64,000 nt of DNA from Thalassospira sp. HF15. Lineage in GTDB: Bacteria > Pseudomonadota > Alphaproteobacteria > Rhodospirillales > Thalassospiraceae. The position numbers and the translations under genes were made by a program. Every line of letters starts with the position of its first letter. The first letter of the stretch is position 1. The notes beneath the pieces were generated by a model. It was not told the DNA's origin. It searched no databases and worked only from the letters and a program-made list of their open reading frames with translations. Location of the stretch: the NCBI RefSeq assembly GCF_011806525.1, contig NZ_JAAVKI010000001.1, forward strand, positions 62,001 through 126,000, read 5' to 3'. Shown piece by piece: positions 51,762 to 60,535 of the stretch.

Positions 51762-53132
51762 TTACATTTTGCCAAGTTTTTTTGCGGTGTCGTCAAGTGA
51801 CTTACGCAGAAGTGTGATCAACTCGTCGATTTCGTCATGGGTGATGCAAAGTGGCGGAGAAAGTACCATGCGGTCACCACAGGCGCGCGAAATCACGCCA
51901 TTGGCCACACAGGCATCACGGCACATGGTGCCGACCGTGCCCGGGTTCTCGAAACCTTTGCGGGTTTTCTTGTCATCAACCAGCGGCATGCCGGCAATCA
52001 GGCCAACGGTTTCAACCGCACCGACCAGCGGATGGTCTTCAAGGGTTTTAAGGGCCTTGGCGAAGTAGGGTGCGATATCATCCTTGACGCGTTCGACCAT
52101 CTTTTCTTCGCGCAGGATGCGAATGTTTTCAAGCGCGACCGCCGCACAGGCCGGATGACCGGAATAGGTAAAGCCGTGGGTGAATTCACCGCAATCATTA
52201 ATCAGGACGTCGGCCACCCGGTCGCCAACCATGACGGCCGAGATCGGCAGGTATCCCGAAGACATGCCCTTTGCCATCGGCATCAGGTCCGGCTTGATGT
52301 CAAAGGTGTCGCAACCAAACCATTCGCCGGTCCGGCCAAAGCCACAGATGACTTCGTCAGCAATCAGAAGAATGTCGTATTTTTTGCAGATACGCTGAAT
52401 TTCCGGCCAGTAGGTTGACGGCGGAATGATCACGCCACCAGCACCCTGGATCGGTTCGCCGATAAAGGCACCAACGCGGTCTGCGCCAAGTTCCTCGATC
52501 TTTTCTTCAAGCTTGCGCGCAGCAATCAGGCCGAATTCTTCGGGGGTGTGATCGCCACCTTCGCCGTACCAGTAAGGCTGATCGATATGAACGATATCCT
52601 TCACCAGCGAACCGCCCTGCGAATGCATGCCCGACATGCCGCCAAGCGATGCGCCCGCCACGGTCGACCCGTGATAGGCGTTCTTGCGGCTGATGATGTG
52701 GGTGCGCTCGGGCTTGCCTTTAAGGTTCCAATACTGATGCACCATGCGGACAACCGTGTCGTTCGCCTCGGAGCCCGAGTTGGCGTAGAATACGTGGTTC
52801 AAGCCTTCCGGGGTGATTTCGGCAAGAACCTTTGAAAGTTCAATCGCCGGCGTGTTCGCACACTGGAAGAAGTTGTTATAATAGGGCAGTTCAAGCATCT
52901 GCTTATAGGCGGCTTCGGCAAGTTCCTTGCGGCCATAGCCGATATTGACGCACCAAAGGCCCGCCATGCCGTCAAGATACCGTTTGCCGTTCGAATCTTC
53001 GATAAAGACGCCTTCGGCACGGGTGATCACACGGGTGCCGCGATTGTTCAGGTCCGCCGTATCTGTGAACGGGTGAATGTGGTGAGCCTGATCAATGTCC
53101 TGCCAATAGGCGGTTTTGTCGAAATTATTCAT
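51762..53132 (-). CDS. spuC: Polyamine:pyruvate aminotransferase (SpuC-like, class III)
   Basis: 456 residues from ATG 53132, five bases after AGGAG. The N-terminal DQAHHIHPFTDTADLNNRGTRVITRAEGVFIEDSNGKRYLDGMAGLWCVNIGYGR is typical of the SpuC/omega-transaminase group; the PLP Asp is in LLIADEVICGFGRTG and the Schiff-base Lys in MAKGMSSGYLPISAV. It likely transaminates putrescine, cadaverine or spermidine derivatives with pyruvate to the aminoaldehyde. It is divergent from puuA, so direct transamination and the gamma-glutamyl route would be switched on together. Substrate range is not certain. Confidence 0.88.
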   Translation of the reverse strand: MNNFDKTAYWQDIDQAHHIHPFTDTADLNNRGTRVITRAEGVFIEDSNGKRYLDGMAGLWCVNIGYGRKELAEAAYKQMLELPYYNNFFQCANTPAIELSKVLAEITPEGLNHVFYANSGSEANDTVVRMVHQYWNLKGKPERTHIISRKNAYHGSTVAGASLGGMSGMHSQGGSLVKDIVHIDQPYWYGEGGDHTPEEFGLIAARKLEEKIEELGADRVGAFIGEPIQGAGGVIIPPSTYWPEIQRICKKYDILLIADEVICGFGRTGEWFGCDTFDIKPDLMPMAKGMSSGYLPISAVMVGDRVADVLINDCGEFTHGFTYSGHPACAAVALENIRILREEKMVERVKDDIAPYFAKALKTLEDHPLVGAVETVGLIAGMPLVDDKKTRKGFENPGTVGTMCRDACVANGVISRACGDRMVLSPPLCITHDEIDELITLLRKSLDDTAKKLGKM

Positions 53133-53192
53133 AACGTCTCCTGGCAGCGGGGCTGCTCTGCTTTCGTGCGATATGTTGAACATCTGACGTTA

Positions 53193-53212
53193 GTGTTCGT
53201 TTTTTCGAACAC
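53193..53212. promoter_or_regulatory. Inverted repeat in the spuC/puuA divergent promoter
   Basis: GTGTTCG (53193-53199), six T, CGAACAC (53206-53212): a perfect 7+7 inverted repeat 61 bases before the spuC start. It is a candidate operator for the PuuR-like repressor encoded at 54862. The 304-base spacer 53133-53436 holds this and the palindrome at 53346, and no gene. Confidence 0.5.
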
Positions 53213-53345
53213 CTTTGCAAGAGGATTTTTCGACAATCTTTTTGATAGGTTCAAGCTTGGTTTTTGTTATCCACCGGTTGATGCGCGTCCTCTGAGGGAT
53301 AAGTTTTGATTGGGGACGGGAAAATTGTGCGTTGCATGATTTGCA

Positions 53346-53355
53346 CGATATATCG
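53346..53355. promoter_or_regulatory. Palindrome upstream of puuA, PuuR-like
   Basis: CGATATATCG is a perfect 10-base palindrome, 82 bases before puuA. The wider site TGCACGATATATCGAACG shares its AC-N-ATATAT-N-GA core with the E. coli PuuR sequence as I remember it. Confidence 0.45.
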
Positions 53356-53436
53356 AACGAATGGGCTTGACCGGGGCAATGCGGCGCGGCACGATGCCAG
53401 CTGATTAAAACAGGCTTTTTCTGGGAGTATAAGACG

Positions 53437-54819
53437 ATGAACAAGTCGTTCGTCGAAGACAGTAGGGCAGAAGCCCAACGTTTCTTTGAAGAAAATCCGG
53501 ATGTCGAACTTGTTGAGTTGCTCATTCCCGACATTAACGGCGTGTTTCGCGGCAAGCGAATCAGCAAACAGAAATTCCTGAAAAGCTTTACCGAGGGTGT
53601 AACCCTTCCAGGTTCGTTGTGCCTGGTCGACATTACCGGTGACAATCCCGAAGGCACGGGCCTTCTTTGGTCGAGCGGTGACCAGGACAACCTGGCAAAA
53701 CCGATCCCGGGAACCCTGTGCCGCGTGCCTTATGGTGAATTGCCCCTCGCGCAGGTAATGATGAACCTGCATAACCTTGATGGCAGCCGGTTCTTTGCTG
53801 ATCCGCGCAATGTGTTGCAGGGGGTGGTTGATCGCATGGCGGAGGACGGTTTTTATCCGACCGTTGCGCTTGAACTTGAGTTTTATCTGGCCGATCAGAA
53901 CGAAGAAACCGCCGAACCGCTGCCGCCGCAGCCGCTTGGCGGGGGGATCGCGTCTGACGGTGTGCAGGTCTACGGCCTGCAACAGATCGAGGATTTTGAA
54001 AAGGTCCTGCATGACGCGGTTGCCGAACTGAACCGTCAGGGTATTCCAGCCGATACCATTGTTGCGGAAGCCGGTCCGGGGCAGTTTGAAATCAACCTTG
54101 GTCACGTGACGGATCCGATGCTGGCCGCCGACCACGCCATGCAGCTTAAACGCGTGGTCAAGGGGATTGCCTGGGATCACGGTGTAACCGCGACCTTTAT
54201 GGCAAAGCCCTATTCCGATCAGGCGGGCAATGGCCTGCATATTCATGTGTCGCTGCGCGATAAGGATGACAATAACGTCCTGTCGCCCGTGGGGGATGAA
54301 GAAGTCTCGGACAATCTGCGTTTTGCGATTGGTGGCCTGCAGGAAAGCATGTTTGAAAGCATGGCGATCTTTGCGCCGAACCCGAACTCCTTCCGCCGGT
54401 TCCAGAACAAGGCCTATGCGCCGATGTCCCCGAACTGGGGTTTGAATAACCGTACCGTCGCCCTGCGTATTCCGGCAGGCAGCCCGAAGGCCGCACGTGT
54501 CGAACACCGTGTCTCCGGCGCCGATGCCAACCCGTATCTGGTTCTGGCATGTGTTTTGGCCGGAATGCATCACGGTCTTAAAAACAAGCTTGATCCGGGC
54601 GAGCCGACTGTCGGTAACGGCTATGAACAGCATGGTGGCAAGATTGTCCCACGCAGCATGATTTCGGCACTCGATCGTTTTGTCGAAGGCGATATCGTCA
54701 AGGAGTATCTCGGCGAACGGTTTGTCGAGGTGTTCGATATTTGCCGTCGTGCTGAGTATGACGAATTCTTCGCCGAGGTCACCCAGCTTGAATATCGCTG
54801 GTATCTCGACGCGGTCTAA
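53437..54819 (+). CDS. puuA: Gamma-glutamylputrescine synthetase (glutamine synthetase family)
   Basis: 460 residues, the size of PuuA (472) and GlnA-like enzymes. It joins glutamate to putrescine with ATP. Glutamine synthetase-fold motifs: ELELEFYL (first metal Glu, about residue 148), EAGPGQFEINLGH (about 210), GNGLHIHVSLRD (metal His, about 266) and SPNWGLNNRTVALRIP with the ATP/glutamate Arg. The NRxxxxRIP pattern and the puuR-puuC neighbours point to PuuA rather than assimilatory GlnA. Divergent from spuC; puuR follows after 42 bases. Confidence 0.93.
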   Translation: MNKSFVEDSRAEAQRFFEENPDVELVELLIPDINGVFRGKRISKQKFLKSFTEGVTLPGSLCLVDITGDNPEGTGLLWSSGDQDNLAKPIPGTLCRVPYGELPLAQVMMNLHNLDGSRFFADPRNVLQGVVDRMAEDGFYPTVALELEFYLADQNEETAEPLPPQPLGGGIASDGVQVYGLQQIEDFEKVLHDAVAELNRQGIPADTIVAEAGPGQFEINLGHVTDPMLAADHAMQLKRVVKGIAWDHGVTATFMAKPYSDQAGNGLHIHVSLRDKDDNNVLSPVGDEEVSDNLRFAIGGLQESMFESMAIFAPNPNSFRRFQNKAYAPMSPNWGLNNRTVALRIPAGSPKAARVEHRVSGADANPYLVLACVLAGMHHGLKNKLDPGEPTVGNGYEQHGGKIVPRSMISALDRFVEGDIVKEYLGERFVEVFDICRRAEYDEFFAEVTQLEYRWYLDAV

Positions 54820-54861
54820 GCAAACAAACCAATAATAAAGTTCGATAGGGAAAAGACGGGA

Positions 54862-55410
54862 ATGTCGCAAAAGGTAGGGGATCGTCTGAAGGCGGTGCGC
54901 AGCATGTACGGGCTGTCGCAACGTGAACTGGCCCGTCGGGCCGGTGTGACAAACAGCACGATCTCGACGATCGAACAGAACCGGGTCAGCCCGTCTGTTG
55001 ATAGCCTGGCCAAGGTTCTGGCGGGCATTCCCATGAGCCTGATTGACTTCTTCACCATTGATCTCGATACCGGTGAGGAAATCTTTTTCAGGAAAGAAGA
55101 CCTTGTTGAACTTTCTGATGGGACGATGTCGATGCGTCTTGTCGGGGCATCGCGCAAGGACCGTAACCTGCGCGTGCTGCATGAAACGTACCCTGTGGGC
55201 GGGGATACCGGTGATAACCTGATTGTCCAGAAGGGCGAGGAAGCCGGTGTCGTTGTCCGCGGCAAGCTTGAAGTCACGGTAGGTGAACGGGTCAAGGTGC
55301 TTGGCCCCGGTGATGCCTATTACTTCAATGCGGAAATTCCGCACCGCTTTCGAAATGTGGGTGACGGGGAATGTGAAGTCGTCAGTGCGGCGACACCACC
55401 GTCATATTGA
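54862..55410 (+). CDS. puuR: XRE-cupin regulator, PuuR-like
   Basis: 182 residues, as E. coli PuuR (185). Residues 5-62 are an XRE helix-turn-helix (SQRELARRAGVTNSTISTIEQNRVSPSVDSLAKVL), and 105-180 are a cupin domain (VRGKLEVTVGERVKVLGPGDAYYFNAEIPHRFRN) that would bind the effector. PuuR represses the putrescine genes and is released by putrescine. Its position between puuA and puuC, and the palindromes in the spuC-puuA spacer, support the same role here. Confidence 0.92.
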   Translation: MSQKVGDRLKAVRSMYGLSQRELARRAGVTNSTISTIEQNRVSPSVDSLAKVLAGIPMSLIDFFTIDLDTGEEIFFRKEDLVELSDGTMSMRLVGASRKDRNLRVLHETYPVGGDTGDNLIVQKGEEAGVVVRGKLEVTVGERVKVLGPGDAYYFNAEIPHRFRNVGDGECEVVSAATPPSY

Positions 55411-55415
55411 TGACA

Positions 55416-55449
55416 GATCGTTAGGGCAGGGTGCCCACATGCAACGATC
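55416..55449 (+). other. Hairpin between puuR and puuC
   Basis: GATCGTT (55416-55422) pairs with AACGATC (55443-55449) and inside it GGGCA (55424-55428) with TGCCC (55432-55436) around GGG. There is no T run. It sits just after puuR and before the puuC ribosome site, so it could adjust puuC expression. Confidence 0.4.
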
Positions 55450-55494
55450 AAATTTGAATAAAATCCAAATGCGCCATCCGTCAGGAGACTTCCG

Positions 55495-57000
55495 ATGACC
55501 AATCCGATGAATTTTGAACAGCTGACCGCACAGGCCAAAGCCCTTGATTTTCGCAACAAGGCGTTCATCAACGGTGCCTATGTTGATGCCGCGTCGGGCA
55601 AGACATTTGATTGCATCAGCCCGCGTGACGGATCGGTTCTGACCAAGGTTGCCGAATGCGACGTCGAAGACGTCAACCGCGCTGTGGCATCGGCACGTGC
55701 GGTGTTTGAGAAGGGCAGCTGGTCCGAAGCCGCCCCTGCAAAGCGCAAGGCGATCATGCTGCACTTTGCCGATTTGCTGGAAAAGAACGCCAGCGAACTG
55801 GCATTGCTTGAAAGCCTTGATATGGGCAAGCCGATCACGCTGGCCGCACGTGATGACATTCCGCTGTCTTACAAGTGCATCCGCTGGTACGCCGAAGCAA
55901 TTGACAAGATTTATGACGAAATTTCCCCGGCGGGCCCCAATGAAATCGGCATGATTACCCGTGAACCGCTGGGGGTGGTTGCTGCGGTGGTGCCGTGGAA
56001 CTTCCCGCTGATGATGGCGGTGTGGAAACTGGGCCCGGCATTGGCAATGGGGAACTCGATCATCCTCAAACCGGCTGAGCAGTCCCCGTTGACCGCCCTG
56101 CGTGTCGCAGAAATCGCGGTCGAGGCCGGTATTCCCGAAGGTGTTCTCAACGTTGTTCCGGGCTTTGGCCCGACGGCCGGCAAGGCACTTGGCCTGCATG
56201 AAGATGTTGATTGCGTGACCTTTACCGGGTCGGGCGAAGTCGGCAAGCTGTTCCTGCAGTATTCCGGTCAGTCGAACATGAAGCGTGTCTGGCTGGAATG
56301 TGGTGGCAAAAGCCCGAACATTGTTCTGGCCGATTGCCCGGATATGGATGCAGCCGCCGCTGCCGCCGCCGGTGGTATCTTCTATAACCAGGGCGAGGTT
56401 TGCACGGCAGGTTCGCGCCTGATCGTTGAAGAAAGCATCAAGGATGAACTCATTGAAAAAGTGATCGCAGCGGGTGCCAAAATGCAGCCGGGTGATCCGC
56501 TTGATCCGAAAAGCCAGATGGGGGCAATCGTTGATGAAAGCCAGATGAACCGGGTTCTCGGTTATATCGAAAAAGGCTCCAGCGAAGGCGGCGTGTTGTG
56601 CACTGGTGGTAAACGGGTTCGCACCGAATCTGGTGGCTATTATGTCGAGCCGACCGTCTTTGATGGCATCAAGAACGACATGACGATTGCCAAGGAAGAA
56701 ATCTTTGGCCCGGTTCTGTCGGTTATTTCCGTCAAGGACTGGAAAGAAGCAGTCCAGACCGCAAATGATACGCCATATGGCTTGGCGGCGGCTGTCTGGA
56801 CCAGCGATATCAACAAGGCACATCTGACTGCAAAGAAACTGCGTTCGGGCCTTGTTTGGGTCAATTGCTGGGACGGTGGATCAATTACCATGCCGTTTGG
56901 TGGCTACAAACAGTCCGGCACCGGGCGTGACCGTTCCTTGCATGCGCTGGACAAATATTGTGAAGTCAAATCAACCTGGATTGCCTTGGGTAACGGTTAG
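55495..57000 (+). CDS. puuC: Gamma-glutamyl-gamma-aminobutyraldehyde dehydrogenase
   Basis: 501 residues; E. coli PuuC is 495. Class 1 aldehyde dehydrogenase with Cys303 in FYNQGEVCTAGSRL, the base Glu in WLECGGKSPN near residue 268 and VVPWNFPLMMAVWK near 165. It oxidises the aldehyde made by PuuB to gamma-glutamyl-GABA. AGGAG lies seven bases before the ATG. No puuD gamma-glutamyl hydrolase gene is seen in the window, so GABA release must be coded elsewhere. The enzyme also may serve the product of SpuC. Confidence 0.92.
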   Translation: MTNPMNFEQLTAQAKALDFRNKAFINGAYVDAASGKTFDCISPRDGSVLTKVAECDVEDVNRAVASARAVFEKGSWSEAAPAKRKAIMLHFADLLEKNASELALLESLDMGKPITLAARDDIPLSYKCIRWYAEAIDKIYDEISPAGPNEIGMITREPLGVVAAVVPWNFPLMMAVWKLGPALAMGNSIILKPAEQSPLTALRVAEIAVEAGIPEGVLNVVPGFGPTAGKALGLHEDVDCVTFTGSGEVGKLFLQYSGQSNMKRVWLECGGKSPNIVLADCPDMDAAAAAAAGGIFYNQGEVCTAGSRLIVEESIKDELIEKVIAAGAKMQPGDPLDPKSQMGAIVDESQMNRVLGYIEKGSSEGGVLCTGGKRVRTESGGYYVEPTVFDGIKNDMTIAKEEIFGPVLSVISVKDWKEAVQTANDTPYGLAAAVWTSDINKAHLTAKKLRSGLVWVNCWDGGSITMPFGGYKQSGTGRDRSLHALDKYCEVKSTWIALGNG

Positions 57001-57070
57001 GCGGCTGATTCCTGTTGACCGCTGATGGGCAGCGTCCGGGATCGCGACAAGGAATAGGGAAGGATTTAAA

Positions 57071-58042
57071 ATGAGCAGCACCGGCGTCATTGACACCAAG
57101 GGCGGTGATAACGCCTTTACGGCAAAATCCGTGCATCAGAACACCAGCGAGCCGATGTATTCCGGCGCGCTGTCGTTTATGCGTCGCCGCTATTCCCGTG
57201 ATCTGAACGGGATTGATGTTGCGGTCACCGGTATTCCCTATGACCTTGCGACATCAAGCCGTCCGGGTACGCGTTTGGGCCCGCAGGGGGTGCGTCGTGC
57301 TTCGACCAACCTTGCATGGGCACCGCATTTCCCATCCGGGCGCGATATCTTTGCTGAACTCGCCGTGATTGATTATGGCGACATGGTCATTGATCCGGGC
57401 CATCCGGAAAAGCTTCCGGAAATGATCGAAGACCATGCACGTGATATCGTGCAGTCCGGTGCCAAGATGCTCACAATCGGTGGCGATCACTTCATCACCT
57501 ATCCGGTGCTTAAGGCACATGCCGAAAAGTATGGCGATGGCATTTCGCTGATCCAGTTCGATGCCCATTCCGATACTTGGGAAGATGACGGGGATCGTAT
57601 TGATCACGGCACCATGTTCTGGCATGCAGCGCAAAAGGGCATCGTCAATCCGTCGAAATCCATTCAGGTCGGCATCCGCACCCACAATGAATCGACCCAC
57701 GGGTTCAATATCCTCTATGGCCCAGACGTTCAGTCGATGTCAATTGATGCCATCGTTGAAAAGATCAAGGCAACAGTGGGTGACAACCCGGCCTATATCA
57801 CCTTTGATATTGATGGCCTTGATCCGTGCTATGCACCGGGCACCGGGACGCCGGTGCTGGGCGGTTTGACCAGCCATCAGGCTGTCTCGATCCTGCGCGG
57901 GCTGGCAGGGCATGTGAACCTGATTGGCAGTGACGTGGTTGAAGTTTCCCCGCCCTATGATGTTTCAGACATCACATCGCTTGCCGGTGCCACCATGGCG
58001 TGGGAAATGCTGAACATTCATGCGGTTAACCGCGCAAAATAA
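57071..58042 (+). CDS. speB: Agmatinase/ureohydrolase family protein
   Basis: 323 residues. Binuclear manganese motifs: GGDHFITYP (about residue 137), QFDAHSDTW (about 160) and TFDIDGLDPCYAPGTGTP (about 240), as in agmatinase, which makes putrescine and urea from agmatine. E. coli SpeB is 306 residues. Because it lies at the end of the puu genes, agmatine is a likely feeder of the pathway, but guanidinobutyrase or other guanidino hydrolases in this family would also fit. AAGGA precedes the ATG and a strong terminator follows the gene. Confidence 0.88.
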   Translation: MSSTGVIDTKGGDNAFTAKSVHQNTSEPMYSGALSFMRRRYSRDLNGIDVAVTGIPYDLATSSRPGTRLGPQGVRRASTNLAWAPHFPSGRDIFAELAVIDYGDMVIDPGHPEKLPEMIEDHARDIVQSGAKMLTIGGDHFITYPVLKAHAEKYGDGISLIQFDAHSDTWEDDGDRIDHGTMFWHAAQKGIVNPSKSIQVGIRTHNESTHGFNILYGPDVQSMSIDAIVEKIKATVGDNPAYITFDIDGLDPCYAPGTGTPVLGGLTSHQAVSILRGLAGHVNLIGSDVVEVSPPYDVSDITSLAGATMAWEMLNIHAVNRAK

Positions 58043-58069
58043 TCCGAATCTCGAAATCATGCTTCGCAG

Positions 58070-58107
58070 GGGCCGGTATCTTTTCATGATACCGGCCCTT
58101 GTTTTTT
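58070..58107 (+). terminator. Intrinsic terminator after speB
   Basis: GGGCCGGTATC (58070-58080) pairs perfectly with GATACCGGCCC (58088-58098), followed by TTGTTTTTT. It ends the puuA-R-C-speB unit. Confidence 0.93.
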
Positions 58108-58165
58108 CATTTTCCTGTGCTCTGATAGCGTGCAGAAAAAGAAACGAAGACAGGAGACCAAGGAA

Positions 58166-58759
58166 ATGAAACCAATCGCAATTTCGCGCCTGACCATTTG
58201 TGGCATCGACGAGCTGCCCACCCATCGCAGCCATGGTGTGACCCACGTCCTGTCTGTTATGGATCCCGAACGCGAAGACCCGGCCATATTTGGGAATTAC
58301 GACCCGCATGAACGCACCATCCTGCGTTTCCATGATGTAATCGAAGACAAGGAAGGCCGTCCGGCTCCGACCAAGGCTGATGTCGAGGCCATTCTTGCCT
58401 ATGGCGAAACCCTGATCGAAAGCCGCATGGACCGTCGAGACGGGCACCTGTTGGTGCATTGTCATATGGGTGTGTCGCGGTCGACTGCGGCGATGATCAC
58501 CCTCATGGCCCAGTGCGAGCCGGATCGGGATGAAGACAGCATCTTCACCACCATCCGCGAGATGCGCCCGATTGCCTGGCCGAACTCGGTGATGATCGCC
58601 TATGCCGATGAACTTCTGGGGCGCGAGGGGCGCCTGACCGCGGCCCTTCATCGCCATTACGCCATTCAGCTCGAACGGGATGCGACGTTTGAAAGCTGGA
58701 TGACGGGACTTGAACGCCAACGAGAAGTGGGCTTTGGAAAGAGCCTGCAGAGGACGTAA
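58166..58759 (+). CDS. Protein tyrosine/dual-specificity phosphatase family protein
   Basis: 197 residues from ATG 58166, behind AGGAG (58152-58156); the frame is open to 58130, where the first residues are all lysine-rich with no site. The phosphatase loop is HCHMGVSRST with Cys99 as nucleophile and Arg105 as phosphate ligand. The N-terminal part (THVLSVMDPE) and IREMRPIAWPNSVMI after the loop match the short bacterial dual-specificity phosphatases seen in alphaproteobacteria. The target could be a phosphoprotein, phosphoinositide or other phosphoester. It stands alone between the puu genes and a convergent cupin. Confidence 0.85.
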   Translation: MKPIAISRLTICGIDELPTHRSHGVTHVLSVMDPEREDPAIFGNYDPHERTILRFHDVIEDKEGRPAPTKADVEAILAYGETLIESRMDRRDGHLLVHCHMGVSRSTAAMITLMAQCEPDRDEDSIFTTIREMRPIAWPNSVMIAYADELLGREGRLTAALHRHYAIQLERDATFESWMTGLERQREVGFGKSLQRT

Positions 58760-58778
58760 TCCTTCCTCCACAGTCGCT

Positions 58779-58834
58779 CTGTCGCGGCAATTTCGTTGAA
58801 GTTACATTTGCTGCGACAGGGTTTTGGTTTTTTC
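58779..58834 (+). terminator. Probable terminator after the phosphatase gene
   Basis: CTGTCGCGGCAA (58779-58790) pairs with TTGCTGCGACAG (58808-58819), one G-T pair included, then GGTTTTGGTTTTTT. Its right arm overlaps the end of the convergent cupin gene. Confidence 0.55.
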
Positions 58835-59170
58835 CGTAACAACATTGCCGGTGTGTTTGGTCGATTTGCTCTCAATCAGCAGGACCCAGCACTCTTCCTT
58901 GGCAATCGGGTTATGCATGACCCCGTTGGGGATGGTCAGAAATTCGCCTTCGCTCAGTTCGACTGTTTGGTCTTCGAACTCGATGATCAGGCTGCCTTTG
59001 ACGATATGGAAAAGCTCGTCTTCCTCGTCATGGGCATGCCAGACCAGTTCGCCTTTCACTTTCGCGATTTTGAGATATTGGTCATTCACCTCGCCGATGA
59101 TCTTTGGCGACCAATAGTCGGTAACTTCATCAAAACTTTGCATCAAATTGCGTGCGACGAGTGTGCTCAT
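58802..59170 (-). CDS. Small cupin-domain protein
   Basis: 122 residues, one cupin barrel. The first cupin motif is ELVWHAHDEEDELFHIVKGSLIIEFED (about residues 40-66), with the His-His-Glu pattern for metal; the second is GVMHNPIAKEECWVLLIES. Such single-domain cupins include mannose-6-phosphate isomerase-like and dioxygenase-like proteins, and the sequence does not tell them apart. It is monocistronic and convergent with the phosphatase. Function unknown. Confidence 0.85.
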   Translation of the reverse strand: MSTLVARNLMQSFDEVTDYWSPKIIGEVNDQYLKIAKVKGELVWHAHDEEDELFHIVKGSLIIEFEDQTVELSEGEFLTIPNGVMHNPIAKEECWVLLIESKSTKHTGNVVTEKTKTLSQQM

Positions 59171-59343
59171 GAAAATGCCCTGTTGTCTGAAACTATGGTT
59201 TGGTGTTGATTTCGCGACATTATCCGGGACGATTTTTACACAGAAGTCATATTCTTTCCGGTGCAGGCCTTTTGCGCAAGAATGTGAAAAGCCGATATGC
59301 TGACGAATGCGAGATGACGTTCGATTAGCATTTGTCTGACGCG

Positions 59344-59357
59344 TTGAATCGATTTAA
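59344..59357. promoter_or_regulatory. LacI-type (FruR/ScrR-like) operator upstream of the fructokinase gene
   Basis: TTGAATCGATTTAA is one mismatch from a perfect palindrome; its core AATCGATT (59347-59354) is perfect, with the central CG typical of LacI-family operators, and it is near the Cra/FruR consensus TGAAWCGNTTMA. It lies 72 bases before the fructokinase ATG. No LacI-family gene is in the window. Confidence 0.45.
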
Positions 59358-59428
59358 AAGGCGGTGGGTCCCACAGGCCACATACTACTGATCCGCCAAT
59401 TTGCGGACTTTCCGAACGGAGAAACGTC

Positions 59429-60388
59429 ATGACAGCCAAAGCTGTTTGTCTTGGGGAACTGCTGATTGATTTTGTTCCGACGGTGACCGGAACCGGTCTT
59501 GCCGATGCGCCGGCCTTTGCCAAGGCCGCCGGTGGTGCGCCGGGAAATGCGGCTGTGGGCTTGCAGCGCCTTGGGATTGAGACCGGCTTTATCGGTAAAC
59601 TCGGCGATGATGCCTTTGGCCATTTTCTGGTCGATACGCTTAAGGCTGATAATGTCGATACATCCGGTATTGTCCTGACCAAGCAAGCGTTGACCGGGCT
59701 TGCATTCGTGTCATTGCGTGCGGATGGCGAACGTGAATTTTCGTTCTATCGCAGCCCGTCGGCCGACATGTTGCTGAGCATTGCTGATCTTGATCAGGAC
59801 ATGTTGAAATCAACCGATCTGTTCCATTACGGAACCCTTTGCATGATTGATGATGATCCGCGTGCTGCAACGCTTGAGGCGATCAGGATTGCGCGCGAAA
59901 ACGGTGCGATCATTTCATGCGATCCGAACTTGCGCCTGCCGCTATGGCCGAGTGTTGAAAAGGCCCGTGAAATCCTGCGTCTTGCGATCAGTCAGGCCGA
60001 TGTTGTCAAGATATCGGACGAGGAAATCACCTTTGTCTCGGGCAAGGATGACCTTGAAGAAGGCATCAAGGATCTGTGGTGTGACCAATGGCGCGCGATG
60101 ATCGTGACCTATGGTCCCAAGGGATCGCGCTATATCACCCCGGACTTTGACGGCTTTGTACCTTCCTTTGAAATTACCGCGGTCGATGCCACCGGGGCAG
60201 GGGATGGTTGCACGGCGGGCTTCCTGTCGCGCCTGCTGAAGGACCCGGATCTTCTGGGGTCAGAAGACAAGCTTGCCGCAGCATGCCGCTTTGCCAATGC
60301 GGTTGGCGCGATTACGGCGACCAAGCGTGGTGCGATCAACGCATTGCCGACTGAAAAAGAAGTCGAAGACTTTCTTTCGACACGTTAA
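59429..60388 (+). CDS. PfkB family carbohydrate kinase, fructokinase
   Basis: 319 residues. The PfkB signature 1 is in AAGGAPGNAAVGLQRLG (about residues 33-50), and the C-terminal DATGAGDG at 253-260 holds the catalytic base Asp259 and the anion hole. The pattern is closest to bacterial fructokinases such as ScrK; related sugar kinases (2-keto-3-deoxygluconokinase, ribokinase) are less likely because pgi follows and would convert fructose 6-phosphate to glucose 6-phosphate. CGGAGA precedes the ATG. A LacI-type operator lies upstream. Confidence 0.88.
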   Translation: MTAKAVCLGELLIDFVPTVTGTGLADAPAFAKAAGGAPGNAAVGLQRLGIETGFIGKLGDDAFGHFLVDTLKADNVDTSGIVLTKQALTGLAFVSLRADGEREFSFYRSPSADMLLSIADLDQDMLKSTDLFHYGTLCMIDDDPRAATLEAIRIARENGAIISCDPNLRLPLWPSVEKAREILRLAISQADVVKISDEEITFVSGKDDLEEGIKDLWCDQWRAMIVTYGPKGSRYITPDFDGFVPSFEITAVDATGAGDGCTAGFLSRLLKDPDLLGSEDKLAAACRFANAVGAITATKRGAINALPTEKEVEDFLSTR

Positions 60389-60404
60389 GTCGATAAAAAT
60401 AAGG

Positions 60405-60439
60405 ATGTCGCGGCATCAGGACCGCATAGGCCGCGACAT
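60405..60439 (+). other. Hairpin between the fructokinase gene and pgi
   Basis: ATGTCGCGGC (60405-60414) pairs perfectly with GCCGCGACAT (60430-60439) with a 15-base loop and no T run. It may partly separate expression of the two genes. Confidence 0.5.
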
Positions 60440-60535
60440 TCTGCAAACTGTCCCACACATGGTTTGAAACGCGTGCTAGCCTGTTGGCGTTAGCACCGCA
60501 TTGTTGTGAATGAATTCGAATGGGCCGAGGGTGGT

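Noticed and set aside
53251..55344. 697-codon minus-strand open frame
   Set aside because: It is antisense to puuA and puuR, which have clear motifs; it arises from the codon bias of this G+C-rich DNA.
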